Shown here in pieces: positions 54,250-63,061 of a stretch of 64,000 nucleotides of DNA. The notes beneath the pieces were generated by a model, which worked only from the letters and a program-made list of their open reading frames with translations, was not told the origin of the DNA and did not search any database. The stretch spans positions 5,522,823 to 5,586,822 of the forward strand of contig NZ_AP017422.1 of NCBI RefSeq assembly GCF_002355595.1, read 5' to 3'. The stretch comes from Filimonas lacunae. GTDB lineage: Bacteria > Bacteroidota > Bacteroidia > Chitinophagales > Chitinophagaceae. The first letter of the stretch is position 1. The number at the start of each line of letters is the position of its first letter. The position numbers and the translations under genes were made by a program.

Positions 54250-54348
54250 CATTTCCATATTACCACCGGGGCGATTTTCGCTGCATCTTCTGAGGAAGAA
54301 GAATTATATTCACGATACATCATCTAAAGCCATACTTAATACAACTAT

Positions 54349-56790
54349 ATGCGCGTTTTAAAATTCGGCGGTACTTCGGTAGCCAATGCGGATAATATAA
54401 AAAAGGTAATAAACATACTTCAACAGTACAACCAGGGAAAAACAGTAGTAGTTATCTCCGCATTAGGAGGGGTAACAGACCTGTTAATTAAAACGGGCTC
54501 ACTGGCAGCCAGCAAAGACGAAACTTACAAAGAAGTATTAGCCGAGCTGGAAAAAAGACACCTGGATACGGTTAAAGCATTGTTACCTGTTACGCAGCAA
54601 AGCAGTTGCCTGAGCAAGGTGAAACAGCAGTTTAACGAGCTGGAAGAGATTTGTGAAGGAGTATACAGGTTAAACGAATTATCGCCCCGCACACGCGACC
54701 GCATCATCAGTTTTGGTGAATTACTATCCTCACAGATAGTAGCAGATTATTATGCCGCTATTCATCAGCCCTGCGAGTGGCTGGATGCACGGTCACTGAT
54801 ACGCACCAACGCCAATTATGGATTTGCAGCAGTAGACTTTGATACAACCAATTCTTCGATTGCAGCACAGGTAGCAAAGTCGGCCAACAACCTGTTTGTT
54901 GCGCCGGGCTTTGTAGCCAGCAATAAAGAAGGACATACCACCACCTTAGGTCGTGGCGGATCGGATTACACTGCTGCCATCTTTGCTGGCGCCCTGGAAG
55001 CGGAAGCACTGGAAATATGGACAGACGTAAACGGTATGATGACAGCCGACCCACGCTGGGTAGCTAACGCTAAAAACATAGCCGAAATCAGCTACCAGGA
55101 AGCGATGGAACTGTCGCACTTTGGCGCTAAGGTAATCTACCCTCCTACTATACAGCCCGTAATGGCTAAGCAGATACCGGTATGGGTGAAAAACACCTTT
55201 GCACCGGAAGAACATGGCACTTTAATACGCAACACCCCCAGTGTGGAAGGTGAGTTCATACGCGGCATATCCAGCATGAACAACATTGCCCTGTTAAGCC
55301 TGGAAGGCAGTGGTATGATAGGCATACCCGGTTTTTCCAAGCGTTTATTCGAAGCTTTAGCCAAAGAAGAAATTAACGTAATACTCATTACCCAAAGCTC
55401 ATCCGAGCATGCTATCTGCGTAGCCATCAACCTGGTGGATGTAGAGAAGGCTGTAAAGGCAGTAGACGGCACATTTGAGGCCGAAATCAGAGCCGGCAAG
55501 GTAGATACTTTAAAAGTAGAAAGAAACCTCAGCATCATAGCCCTGGTGGGCGATCAGATGAAGAGCCATCCCGGCATCAGTGGTAAAATGTTTGGCGTGT
55601 TAGGCCGCAACGGTATCAACGTACGCGCTATAGCCCAGGGTTCTTCTGAAAGGAACATCTCTGCGGTGATCTCTTTTGACGATGCTAAAAAAGCAGTGAC
55701 CGTTTTACACGAAGCCTTTTTCGAGTTTGAATACAAGCATTTGAATGTGTGCATTACCGGTGTAGGCAATGTAGGCGGCAAACTGATAGACCAGATAGCA
55801 CAACAAAAAGCCTACCTGCAGCAACACCTGAAACTGAAACTGAAAATAGTGGCGCTGGCCAACAGCCGCAAAATGCTGATAAAAGAAGAAGGCATTTCGC
55901 TGGACAACTGGCGGGAAGAACTGGAAAGCGGCGCTCCGATGGAGTTGAACAGCTTTGTCACGGCAGCCGTATCTAAAAACCTCCCGAACGCCGTATTTGT
56001 AGATGTTACCGCCAATGCCGATGTGGCACAGGTATACGGCAGCCTGCTGGCAAAAAGCATCTCCGTGGTAGCCTGTAACAAAATAGCCTGTTCTTCTGCC
56101 TACGGCTATTACCAGCAGTTAAAATCGCTGGCAACCGCCTACAACGCGCAATTCTTATTCGAAACCAACGTAGGTGCAGGCTTACCCGTAATAGGCACCT
56201 TAAACGACCTGTTACGCAGCGGCGATCGCATTAACAAGATACAAGCCGTATTAAGCGGCACCCTCAACTTCGTGTTCAACAACTACGACGGCACCAAACC
56301 ATTTGCCGAAGTGGTACGCCAGGCACAGGAAGAAGGCTATACCGAGCCCGATCCACGTTTAGACCTGGGCGGTACCGATGTAATGCGTAAAATAATGATA
56401 CTGGCCCGTGAAGCCGGCGAACAGCTGGAAATGGATCAGATAGCCAATACGCAATTCCTGCCGGCATCCTGCTTTGAAGGTTCTGTAGAAGACTTTTACA
56501 AAGAGATGGCTAAACAGGAAGCACACTTCCAGGCATTGTATAAAGAAGCGGCCGACAAAGGTTGCAAACTGAAATTTGTGGCCACTTTTGAAAACGGTAA
56601 AGCTGCGGTAGGCTTACAGCATATACCACCCGCTTCGGACTTCTACCATTTGTATGGAAAAGATAACATCGTGTTATTCTACACACAACGTTATCCCGAA
56701 CAACCATTGGTAGTAAAAGGAGCAGGCGCTGGTGCCGACGTAACCGCATCAGGTGTATTTGCAGATATCATCAGAACTGCACGTGTATAA
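54349..56790 (+). CDS. thrA: Bifunctional aspartokinase / homoserine dehydrogenase
   Basis: 813 aa. Kinase domain starts with KFGGTSVAN (4-12), followed by ACT domains (about 315-460, including GDQMKSHPGISGKMFGVLGRNGINVRAIAQGSSERNISAVI). The dehydrogenase half begins near NVCITGVGNVGGKLIDQIAQQ (about 465) and carries NKIACSSAYGYYQQL and GTLNFVFNNY. First and third steps of Thr synthesis in one chain. 108 nt after the leader stop. Confidence 0.97.
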   Translation: MRVLKFGGTSVANADNIKKVINILQQYNQGKTVVVISALGGVTDLLIKTGSLAASKDETYKEVLAELEKRHLDTVKALLPVTQQSSCLSKVKQQFNELEEICEGVYRLNELSPRTRDRIISFGELLSSQIVADYYAAIHQPCEWLDARSLIRTNANYGFAAVDFDTTNSSIAAQVAKSANNLFVAPGFVASNKEGHTTTLGRGGSDYTAAIFAGALEAEALEIWTDVNGMMTADPRWVANAKNIAEISYQEAMELSHFGAKVIYPPTIQPVMAKQIPVWVKNTFAPEEHGTLIRNTPSVEGEFIRGISSMNNIALLSLEGSGMIGIPGFSKRLFEALAKEEINVILITQSSSEHAICVAINLVDVEKAVKAVDGTFEAEIRAGKVDTLKVERNLSIIALVGDQMKSHPGISGKMFGVLGRNGINVRAIAQGSSERNISAVISFDDAKKAVTVLHEAFFEFEYKHLNVCITGVGNVGGKLIDQIAQQKAYLQQHLKLKLKIVALANSRKMLIKEEGISLDNWREELESGAPMELNSFVTAAVSKNLPNAVFVDVTANADVAQVYGSLLAKSISVVACNKIACSSAYGYYQQLKSLATAYNAQFLFETNVGAGLPVIGTLNDLLRSGDRINKIQAVLSGTLNFVFNNYDGTKPFAEVVRQAQEEGYTEPDPRLDLGGTDVMRKIMILAREAGEQLEMDQIANTQFLPASCFEGSVEDFYKEMAKQEAHFQALYKEAADKGCKLKFVATFENGKAAVGLQHIPPASDFYHLYGKDNIVLFYTQRYPEQPLVVKGAGAGADVTASGVFADIIRTARV

Positions 56791-56830
56791 CACATACACA
56801 ACACCTGGTACACCATTAAAAAATAAGAAC

Positions 56831-57763
56831 ATGGCTTTTGTGAATAAGAAAGTAAAAGTAGCAGCTCCCGCCACCGTAGCCAACCTGGTATGTGGCTTTG
56901 ATATCCTCGGTTTGTGCCTGCATGATCCGTACGATATTATGGAAGTGGAGTTGCTGAATGAGAAGAAGGTTATTGTAAAAAGTGCAGATGGCTATCCCCT
57001 GCCGGAAGACCCGGCATTGAACACAGCCGGTGCACCTTTACTGGAAATGCTGAAGGAAGTGGAAGACAACATTGGCTTTTCCGTGTTGATACACAAACGC
57101 ATCAAACCCGGTAGCGGTGTAGGTTCCAGCGCAGCGAGCGCCGCAGGTGCCGTAGTAGCCGCCAACCACTTATTAGATAATCGCTTCACCAAAGATGAAC
57201 TGGTACAGTTTGCCATGTTTGGCGAAAAAGTAGCCAGTGGAGTAAAGCATGCCGATAACGTAACCCCCTGTATATTTGGTGGGGTCACCTTAATCCGCTC
57301 CATCTTCCCGCTGGATATAGTACCCTTATCTTCTCCCCCATTATACGTAACTGTAGTACACCCGCAGATTGAAGTGCGTACGGCAGATGCCCGCGCTATT
57401 CTGAAGCAAAAAGTATTACTGAAAGATGCGATTAAACAATGGGGCAATATAGCAGGCCTGGTAGCAGGCTTCCTCAAAAATGATTACGACCTTATTGGCC
57501 GTTCATTGGAAGACTACCTGGTAGAGCCGGTGCGCAGTATTCTGATACCCGGCTTTGACGATCTCAAAAAAGCGTGTAAAGCTGCCGGCGCCTTAGGGGG
57601 CGGCATATCGGGTTCAGGGCCTTCCATCTTCATGCTCAGCAAAGAAGAATCCACAGCTAAAGAAGTGGAAAAAGTAATGCAGCAATGCTATACACAGCTG
57701 GGTATCGACTTCCATACCTACTTAACCACCATTAATACCGGAGGAGTTAAAATATTGGATTAA
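56831..57763 (+). CDS. thrB: Homoserine kinase
   Basis: 310 aa from the ATG at 56831; the reading from 56753 overlaps thrA and is rejected. GHMP kinase fold: APATVANLVCGFDILGL near the N-terminus, ATP loop KPGSGVGSSAASAAGAVVAAN (about 95-115), and GGGISGSGPSIFML near the C-terminus. Confidence 0.95.
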   Translation: MAFVNKKVKVAAPATVANLVCGFDILGLCLHDPYDIMEVELLNEKKVIVKSADGYPLPEDPALNTAGAPLLEMLKEVEDNIGFSVLIHKRIKPGSGVGSSAASAAGAVVAANHLLDNRFTKDELVQFAMFGEKVASGVKHADNVTPCIFGGVTLIRSIFPLDIVPLSSPPLYVTVVHPQIEVRTADARAILKQKVLLKDAIKQWGNIAGLVAGFLKNDYDLIGRSLEDYLVEPVRSILIPGFDDLKKACKAAGALGGGISGSGPSIFMLSKEESTAKEVEKVMQQCYTQLGIDFHTYLTTINTGGVKILD

Positions 57764-57821
57764 AACATTCTAAACACAATCAAAACCGCACTACCTAAAC
57801 GGTAGTACCAAACCAAACCAC

Positions 57822-59132
57822 ATGCAATACTATAGTCTTAACCGCAAGTCGCCTAACGTAAGCTTTGCCGAAGCTACTGTACAGGGACAAGCGCCCGATA
57901 AGGGTTTGTATTTCCCGGAGCATGTTCCTTCGTTGCCAGCCAATTTTATAAACGACATTCACCAGTTCAGCAAAGAAGAACTGGGCTTTACCGTAATGAA
58001 GCCCTATGTGGGCGACAGCATTCCCGACCAGGAATTACAACGCATCGTAAAAGAAACGGTAGACTTTCCTTTTCCTTTAGTGAAAGTGAAAGAAGATGTG
58101 TACTCACTGGAACTGTTTCATGGCCCCACCCTGGCGTTTAAAGACGTAGGTGCCCGCTTTATGAGCCGCTGCCTGGGTTATTTCAACCGCAACAACAACA
58201 AAGAAGTAACCGTGCTGGTAGCCACCTCCGGCGATACCGGCGGCGCTGTAGCCAATGGCTTCTTAGGGGTGGAAGGCGTTAACGTGGTAATACTGTACCC
58301 ATCCGGCAAAGTAAGCCCCGTGCAGGAACTGCAATTAACTACCTGCGGCCAGAATATTACCGCCCTGGAAGTGAAAGGCAATTTTGACGATTGCCAGGCG
58401 ATGGTAAAACAAGCCTTTACCGATGCCGATTTAAATAAGCATCTGACACTTACCTCCGCCAATTCTATCAACGTAGCACGCTGGTTGCCACAACAGCTGT
58501 ATTACTTCTTTGCCTACCAGCAATGGAAAGATACACAGCCACCTGTTATCTCTGTACCCAGCGGTAACTTCGGTAACATCTGCGCAGGTATTATAGCGCA
58601 CGTATCCGGCCTGCCTGTGCAACACTTTATAGCTGCCTGTAACGATAATGATGTAGTACCGGTATACTTTGCCAGCGGTGGCAACTACGAGCCTAAGCCG
58701 GCAGTAGCCACACTCAGCAATGCTATGGACGTAGGTAACCCCAGCAACTTTGTGCGCATACTGGAATTGTTCAACAACGAATTTCCCCGCTTACAGCAGG
58801 CTATCAGCAGCTACAGCATCAGCGATGATACCACGGTGGCTACTGTAAAAGAAGTATATACAAAGCTGAACTACCTGCTCGATCCACATGGCGCGGTAGG
58901 ATATTATGCACTGGCCGATTACCTGAAAAGCCATAGCAACGGCAAAAACAAGCTGAAAGGGTTCTTCCTCGAAACAGCCCACCCGGTGAAATTTCCGGAA
59001 GCGATAGAGAAAGTAACAGGTGAAAAAATTCCTTTACCCGAAAGCGTATCCTATTTGCTGGACAAACAAAAAGAAAGCGTAGTAATGAATGCTTCTTTCA
59101 ACGAGCTGAAAAGCTGGTTACTGAGCAGGTAA
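57822..59132 (+). CDS. thrC: Threonine synthase
   Basis: 436 aa. PLP-Lys in GPTLAFKDVGARFMSR, phosphate loop SGDTGGAVANGF. The N-terminal YYSLNRKSPNVSFAEATVQGQAPDKGLYFPEHVP is of the longer (E. coli-like) form. Last gene of the thr unit; terminator at 59154. Confidence 0.96.
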   Translation: MQYYSLNRKSPNVSFAEATVQGQAPDKGLYFPEHVPSLPANFINDIHQFSKEELGFTVMKPYVGDSIPDQELQRIVKETVDFPFPLVKVKEDVYSLELFHGPTLAFKDVGARFMSRCLGYFNRNNNKEVTVLVATSGDTGGAVANGFLGVEGVNVVILYPSGKVSPVQELQLTTCGQNITALEVKGNFDDCQAMVKQAFTDADLNKHLTLTSANSINVARWLPQQLYYFFAYQQWKDTQPPVISVPSGNFGNICAGIIAHVSGLPVQHFIAACNDNDVVPVYFASGGNYEPKPAVATLSNAMDVGNPSNFVRILELFNNEFPRLQQAISSYSISDDTTVATVKEVYTKLNYLLDPHGAVGYYALADYLKSHSNGKNKLKGFFLETAHPVKFPEAIEKVTGEKIPLPESVSYLLDKQKESVVMNASFNELKSWLLSR

Positions 59133-59153
59133 AAATTATTTTATCATACATAA

Positions 59154-59186
59154 AAATCCCGGCTCCTTTCAGAAGCCGGGATTTTA
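59154..59186. terminator. Terminator after thrC
   Basis: 11-bp stem AAATCCCGGCT/AGCCGGGATTT with a T-run; 21 nt past the thrC stop. Confidence 0.9.
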
Positions 59187-59328
59187 TTTATGTCAACTGC
59201 ATCAACAGACATTGTTCTATATATCACCACACCAGTTCATTCTATTCATTGTCTCCTTCTCTTTTTCGTCTCATGAACAACAATGTACGTCAACATTTCA
59301 TAACCCATTTCTGGCCAGCGGCGAATAC

Positions 59329-60981
59329 CTACTTCTCTGCTACACGTGCCAAAACAAAGTGCCCTAACACCTGCTCCCGCTTTCGGGCGTTGATAAACTC
59401 TCCCGTTAACTGACTGATGTGAAAATCATTCACACGCTTTAAAACCTCTATCTTAAAATGACGCTGCTGTAACTCTTTCACATTATCCTCTATCAGGTAT
59501 ACCCATGCATATCCATGCTTACGACTTATACTCACCAATTCGTCTTCTGTTAAAGCAGTTTGTACTAAACCCGGTGCATAAAACTCAAAAGAGTATACAT
59601 AACATTTATACAATACTGCTTTGTTATAGGCCTGCTTATCCTGTTGCAACCATTGCCCGGCTTCCATTCCACCCTGGTAATGCATCAAAGCAGGATAAAA
59701 GAACAGGTTCAGAAACAAGAATAACAACGCAGCAAATACAAAGTTGCGGCCTGTGATCGCTTTCAATGTAGCCTGCTTGTACCATACCAAAACAACCACT
59801 AAGGCTATAACAATCAACACCCAACCCCATACATGCACTAATCCACTGACGATTTGTAAAAGGCCTATCAACAACACCAATGCGCCCAGCAACACAAACT
59901 GTACAATACTTATTCCTTTCCAGGCTTTTGCAGAAGTCACAGAACAGAGATAATCAGCTGTTATTATAGCAAAGTGCGGAAACAGGATCACTATGTAATG
60001 CGGCAATTGAAAGCGGGATAAAGAAAACATCAGAAAGCTGAGCAAGGCACTGCCGCTTATTATCCAACGCTGTAATACTGTTTTGTTTTTCTTACGCACT
60101 ATCTGCACTACTGCTATATACAAGTAAACACTCCAGGGTAAGAACGTCCACAATGTAGTATGCAAAAAGAAAGAAGGATCCCCCTTACCCCGTATAGGCC
60201 CGTTGTTAAAGAAGCGGCCAAACTGGCTATCCCAGAAAAAGAAACGGATACCCGATACACCGGTATGGCCAAACACTACTTTCTCAGGGTGCATATCAAA
60301 CTGTACATACAGGCTATATAGCTCCGGGAACAAGAACAATAACGTTAGCACCAGGAACAACCACCATTTAATGGCAATAAACTGCTTCCATTGTTTGGTC
60401 ATTAACCACCAGCATACAAAGCCACCTGCAATAGTAACCAGTACAAATATGCCCTTTGTCATTACCGCCATAGCACTGCAAACAGCAGCAGCCAGAATGT
60501 ACTTTAACCAGCTGTTAGCTTCAGCCGCTTTATATAAATAATAAATGGCTGCGATAACAAAAGCAGTTAAATACGCTTCTGCCCTTACATCATAGTTGCT
60601 GAGCAGTACATGCAACGAAGTGCTGTAAATAACTACCGCTAATAAAGCAGTGGTATTGTTATATAATGCCTGCGCCAGCTTATATACATACCATGAGCCA
60701 ATTACAAAACAGATAAACGCAGGCAATTTGTAAGCAAAGGCCGTTATGCCCAACAGCTTCATACTTACCGCTGCCAGCCAGAAAGGCATATGCGGTTTAT
60801 CCAGCCAGTCGCCCCCATTGCCATACAGGTTCATCCAATCGCCTGTTAACACCATGTGCTTGGATATACTGGCATACAAGGCACCATCCGGTTCCATTAT
60901 TTCATTCAGTAAACAAGTGGCATTCAGTGCAATAGCACTTATTACAAGTAATAGTAAAAAACTACGCGAAAGTATATTCAT
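59329..60981 (-). CDS. GT39/ArnT-like integral membrane glycosyltransferase
   Basis: 550 aa with about 11 membrane helices. The first loop has EIMEPDGALYASISKHMVLTGDWMNL (an E-x-D-like acid pair typical of GT-C enzymes) and DWLDKPHMPFWLAAVSMKLLG, as in ArnT and PMT proteins. It uses a polyprenyl-phosphate sugar to modify lipid A, a glycan or a protein; the donor and acceptor are not known. Overlaps the PAP2 gene by 4 nt, which suggests shared work on polyprenyl- or lipid-linked phosphates. Confidence 0.85.
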   Translation of the reverse strand: MNILSRSFLLLLVISAIALNATCLLNEIMEPDGALYASISKHMVLTGDWMNLYGNGGDWLDKPHMPFWLAAVSMKLLGITAFAYKLPAFICFVIGSWYVYKLAQALYNNTTALLAVVIYSTSLHVLLSNYDVRAEAYLTAFVIAAIYYLYKAAEANSWLKYILAAAVCSAMAVMTKGIFVLVTIAGGFVCWWLMTKQWKQFIAIKWWLFLVLTLLFLFPELYSLYVQFDMHPEKVVFGHTGVSGIRFFFWDSQFGRFFNNGPIRGKGDPSFFLHTTLWTFLPWSVYLYIAVVQIVRKKNKTVLQRWIISGSALLSFLMFSLSRFQLPHYIVILFPHFAIITADYLCSVTSAKAWKGISIVQFVLLGALVLLIGLLQIVSGLVHVWGWVLIVIALVVVLVWYKQATLKAITGRNFVFAALLFLFLNLFFYPALMHYQGGMEAGQWLQQDKQAYNKAVLYKCYVYSFEFYAPGLVQTALTEDELVSISRKHGYAWVYLIEDNVKELQQRHFKIEVLKRVNDFHISQLTGEFINARKREQVLGHFVLARVAEK

Positions 60982-61586
60982 GATAATGCTGCAGACACTT
61001 TACTGCTTTCTCTTCGTTTGAACTTACGTGTACAAAAATAGTTAAACAAGCCTGACGTAAGCCAGCCTATTGCCATGCCTAATATAGCCCCTCCTGCTAT
61101 ATCCAAAGGAAAATGCTTCCCTACATATACCTGTGCATATCCAATCACAAAAGCCCATATCCACACCCAGCTCCAGCGTTTGCCGGTAGCCAGCAACACC
61201 GCCCTGTACCAGAACATAGCCAGACCAAAGTGATTAGCTGCATGTGAAGAAGGAAAGGAATACTGCCCTCCGCAACCTACCAGGCTACGCACCATACCCT
61301 GTAAATCCAGATCGTAGCAAGGTCTTAGCCTTCCCACCCAGGGCTTGATCAGGCTGCTGCTGGTAAAGTCTGCTATGCCAAACGTAAGCACCGTTAAAGC
61401 CAGAAACCACCAGAACCAGGGCTTGATTTTGATAAACGACCAGATGAGAAGAACCAGGTAAAGAGGTGCCCATGTAACGGCATTGCGGAGAAGCATCATA
61501 AACTGATCGAGCCAGGAAACACTCCACGTGGAGTTGATAGCAACAAATAGCTGCCTATCCAATGATTCTAACCATTGTTGTAACAT
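60978..61586 (-). CDS. PAP2-family membrane phosphatase
   Basis: 202 aa, about six membrane segments. The three PAP2 motifs are present: KPWVGRLRP (81-89), PSSH (112-115) and YVGKHFPLDIAGG with His158 and Asp162. It removes phosphate from lipid-linked substrates such as undecaprenyl diphosphate or lipid A. Upstream partner of the GT39-like gene, translationally coupled. Its own upstream region (61587-61908) holds only the terminator at 61783 and nothing else recognised. Confidence 0.88.
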   Translation of the reverse strand: MLQQWLESLDRQLFVAINSTWSVSWLDQFMMLLRNAVTWAPLYLVLLIWSFIKIKPWFWWFLALTVLTFGIADFTSSSLIKPWVGRLRPCYDLDLQGMVRSLVGCGGQYSFPSSHAANHFGLAMFWYRAVLLATGKRWSWVWIWAFVIGYAQVYVGKHFPLDIAGGAILGMAIGWLTSGLFNYFCTRKFKRRESSKVSAALS

Positions 61587-61782
61587 TTTCTACAGTTTTC
61601 AGCGAACAAGCTAAAAACACTGTGTGAGCCTAATATTAAGCGCCTATTATCAAATTGTTGCCGCCGGTAAAAGCAACAAAACATCGTGTAAATAACAACT
61701 TTCATCATTGACTTTCACCGCAATAGATAAAAATACACTCACACTTTTTATCATTTCCTTTACTAAACACAGGTAGCATAAA

Positions 61783-61812
61783 AGTAAAAAGGCTTGCCTG
61801 CGCAAGCCTTTT
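61783..61812 (-). terminator. Terminator after the Hcp-like gene
   Basis: AAAAGGCTTGC/GCAAGCCTTTT with a T-run on the minus strand, about 95 nt past the stop at 61909. Confidence 0.75.
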
Positions 61813-61908
61813 ATGAATACGGATCTTGTATACTAGTTCAGGGTGTGATCTTATCTATAGTAGTATGCTTTTCTAAGCAATGGATACACCAACGTATTGT
61901 CGGCATCT

Positions 61909-62298
61909 CTATTTATTAAACGTGATCCCATTAAAAATAAGAGAAGCGCTACTAATCATAAATGAACTTAACAATCCACCCGGCAAATGCTTCTCCCCTT
62001 CAAACACATTATCCAGCTGCACACAGTAAGCATCTGCAAACTCCAGCACCTGGTGTGTGCCCGTGCTGCTGTTCACTTCATAAAAGCGGATAACACCGCT
62101 TCTCTTTTCATCCGGGGTAAGCATCCACTGTATAATCTCTTTAGGAGCGGGCGCTTCCAGGGTTACCGTAATTTCCCCCGCCAGAATCTGCGCATGTGGC
62201 GATCCGTCGGGTTTTATATTCTGCCGGTAATTGAACGAACAATGTCTTATTTCATAATTGCTCCCTTCAATTTGTAAAGCTGCTTTATACGAACTCAT
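61909..62298 (-). CDS. T6SS tube protein TssD/Hcp-like, paralogue 1
   Basis: 129 aa. Beta-rich Hcp fold pattern: KAALQIEGSNYEIRHCSFNYRQNIKPDGSPHAQILAGEITVTLEAP, then IIQWMLTPDEKRSGVIRFYEVNSSTGTHQVLEFADAYCVQLDNVFEG, as in Bacteroidota (subtype iii) Hcp. Hcp rings form the inner tube of the T6SS and carry effectors. No sheath, baseplate, VgrG or ClpV gene is in the window. Confidence 0.75.
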   Translation of the reverse strand: MSSYKAALQIEGSNYEIRHCSFNYRQNIKPDGSPHAQILAGEITVTLEAPAPKEIIQWMLTPDEKRSGVIRFYEVNSSTGTHQVLEFADAYCVQLDNVFEGEKHLPGGLLSSFMISSASLIFNGITFNK

Positions 62299-62429
62299 GG
62301 CAATAGTTTAGTAACTGCCCTTACAGGCAATAGGATGATACAATACCAACACGTATATAACTCCTTTCCGCAAAACGAACAATGTTGCAGGAAGGAGTAT
62401 TGATCATTTACTCACCACACTTGTTTTGC

Positions 62430-62825
62430 TTAAGAAGGCCACCTGCCACAATACTGCGAGTTGCCGTACTTGATGGTTTCAGCGCTTACTACAAAGCTTA
62501 CAAACATGCTTTTAGCGTTAACGGAATCGAATTTTACTTCGTGCCAGATAACATAACCGTTTTCCCACCCCAGTTCAATCAGCTTACCTTCTTCATTTGA
62601 CTTGTTGAAAGTAATATCACCTTTGGTAGGCTTGAACTTAGCATTCAGCATGCTTTCGAGAATATCGCTTTTCTCGGTAGCTTCAATAGTAACCTTTACA
62701 GTAGCATTGGAAGGATCGGAGGCAACACGACCGGAGGGGTCGTTAGTGCGGGCTACGCTGTAGCTAACATCCAGCACTTTAAAGTCGTTACCACCATTAA
62801 ATTTCAGAGTTGCGTTGTACGCCAT
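62430..62825 (-). CDS. T6SS tube protein TssD/Hcp-like, paralogue 2
   Basis: 131 aa. NATLKFNGGNDFKVLDVSYSVARTNDPSGRVASDPSNATVKVTIEAT and LIELGWENGYVIWHEVKFDSVNAKSMFVSFVVSAETIKYGN follow the same pattern as paralogue 1, with low identity between them. Lies 131 nt upstream of it on the same strand and may be co-transcribed. Two diverged Hcps side by side may load different effectors. Confidence 0.75.
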   Translation of the reverse strand: MAYNATLKFNGGNDFKVLDVSYSVARTNDPSGRVASDPSNATVKVTIEATEKSDILESMLNAKFKPTKGDITFNKSNEEGKLIELGWENGYVIWHEVKFDSVNAKSMFVSFVVSAETIKYGNSQYCGRWPS

Positions 62826-63061
62826 AAAAGAAAATTTAAAAGTTAATAATAAACAAGTTTAATAGTATTAATTGTAAAATCAAAACATTTGCGCCAAGTG
62901 TAGTATTTATACGACTGCCTGATTATTAATATTTTCAAACATAAACGCCTGTGCCGCATCTATTTACCTGCCATGCGCCCCCAACAGCTATAACAGATTA
63001 TTGGCCCTTTTTGCTGCCCGCGTAATGTATATTTACCGTAACTGAAAACCCAGGATTGATT

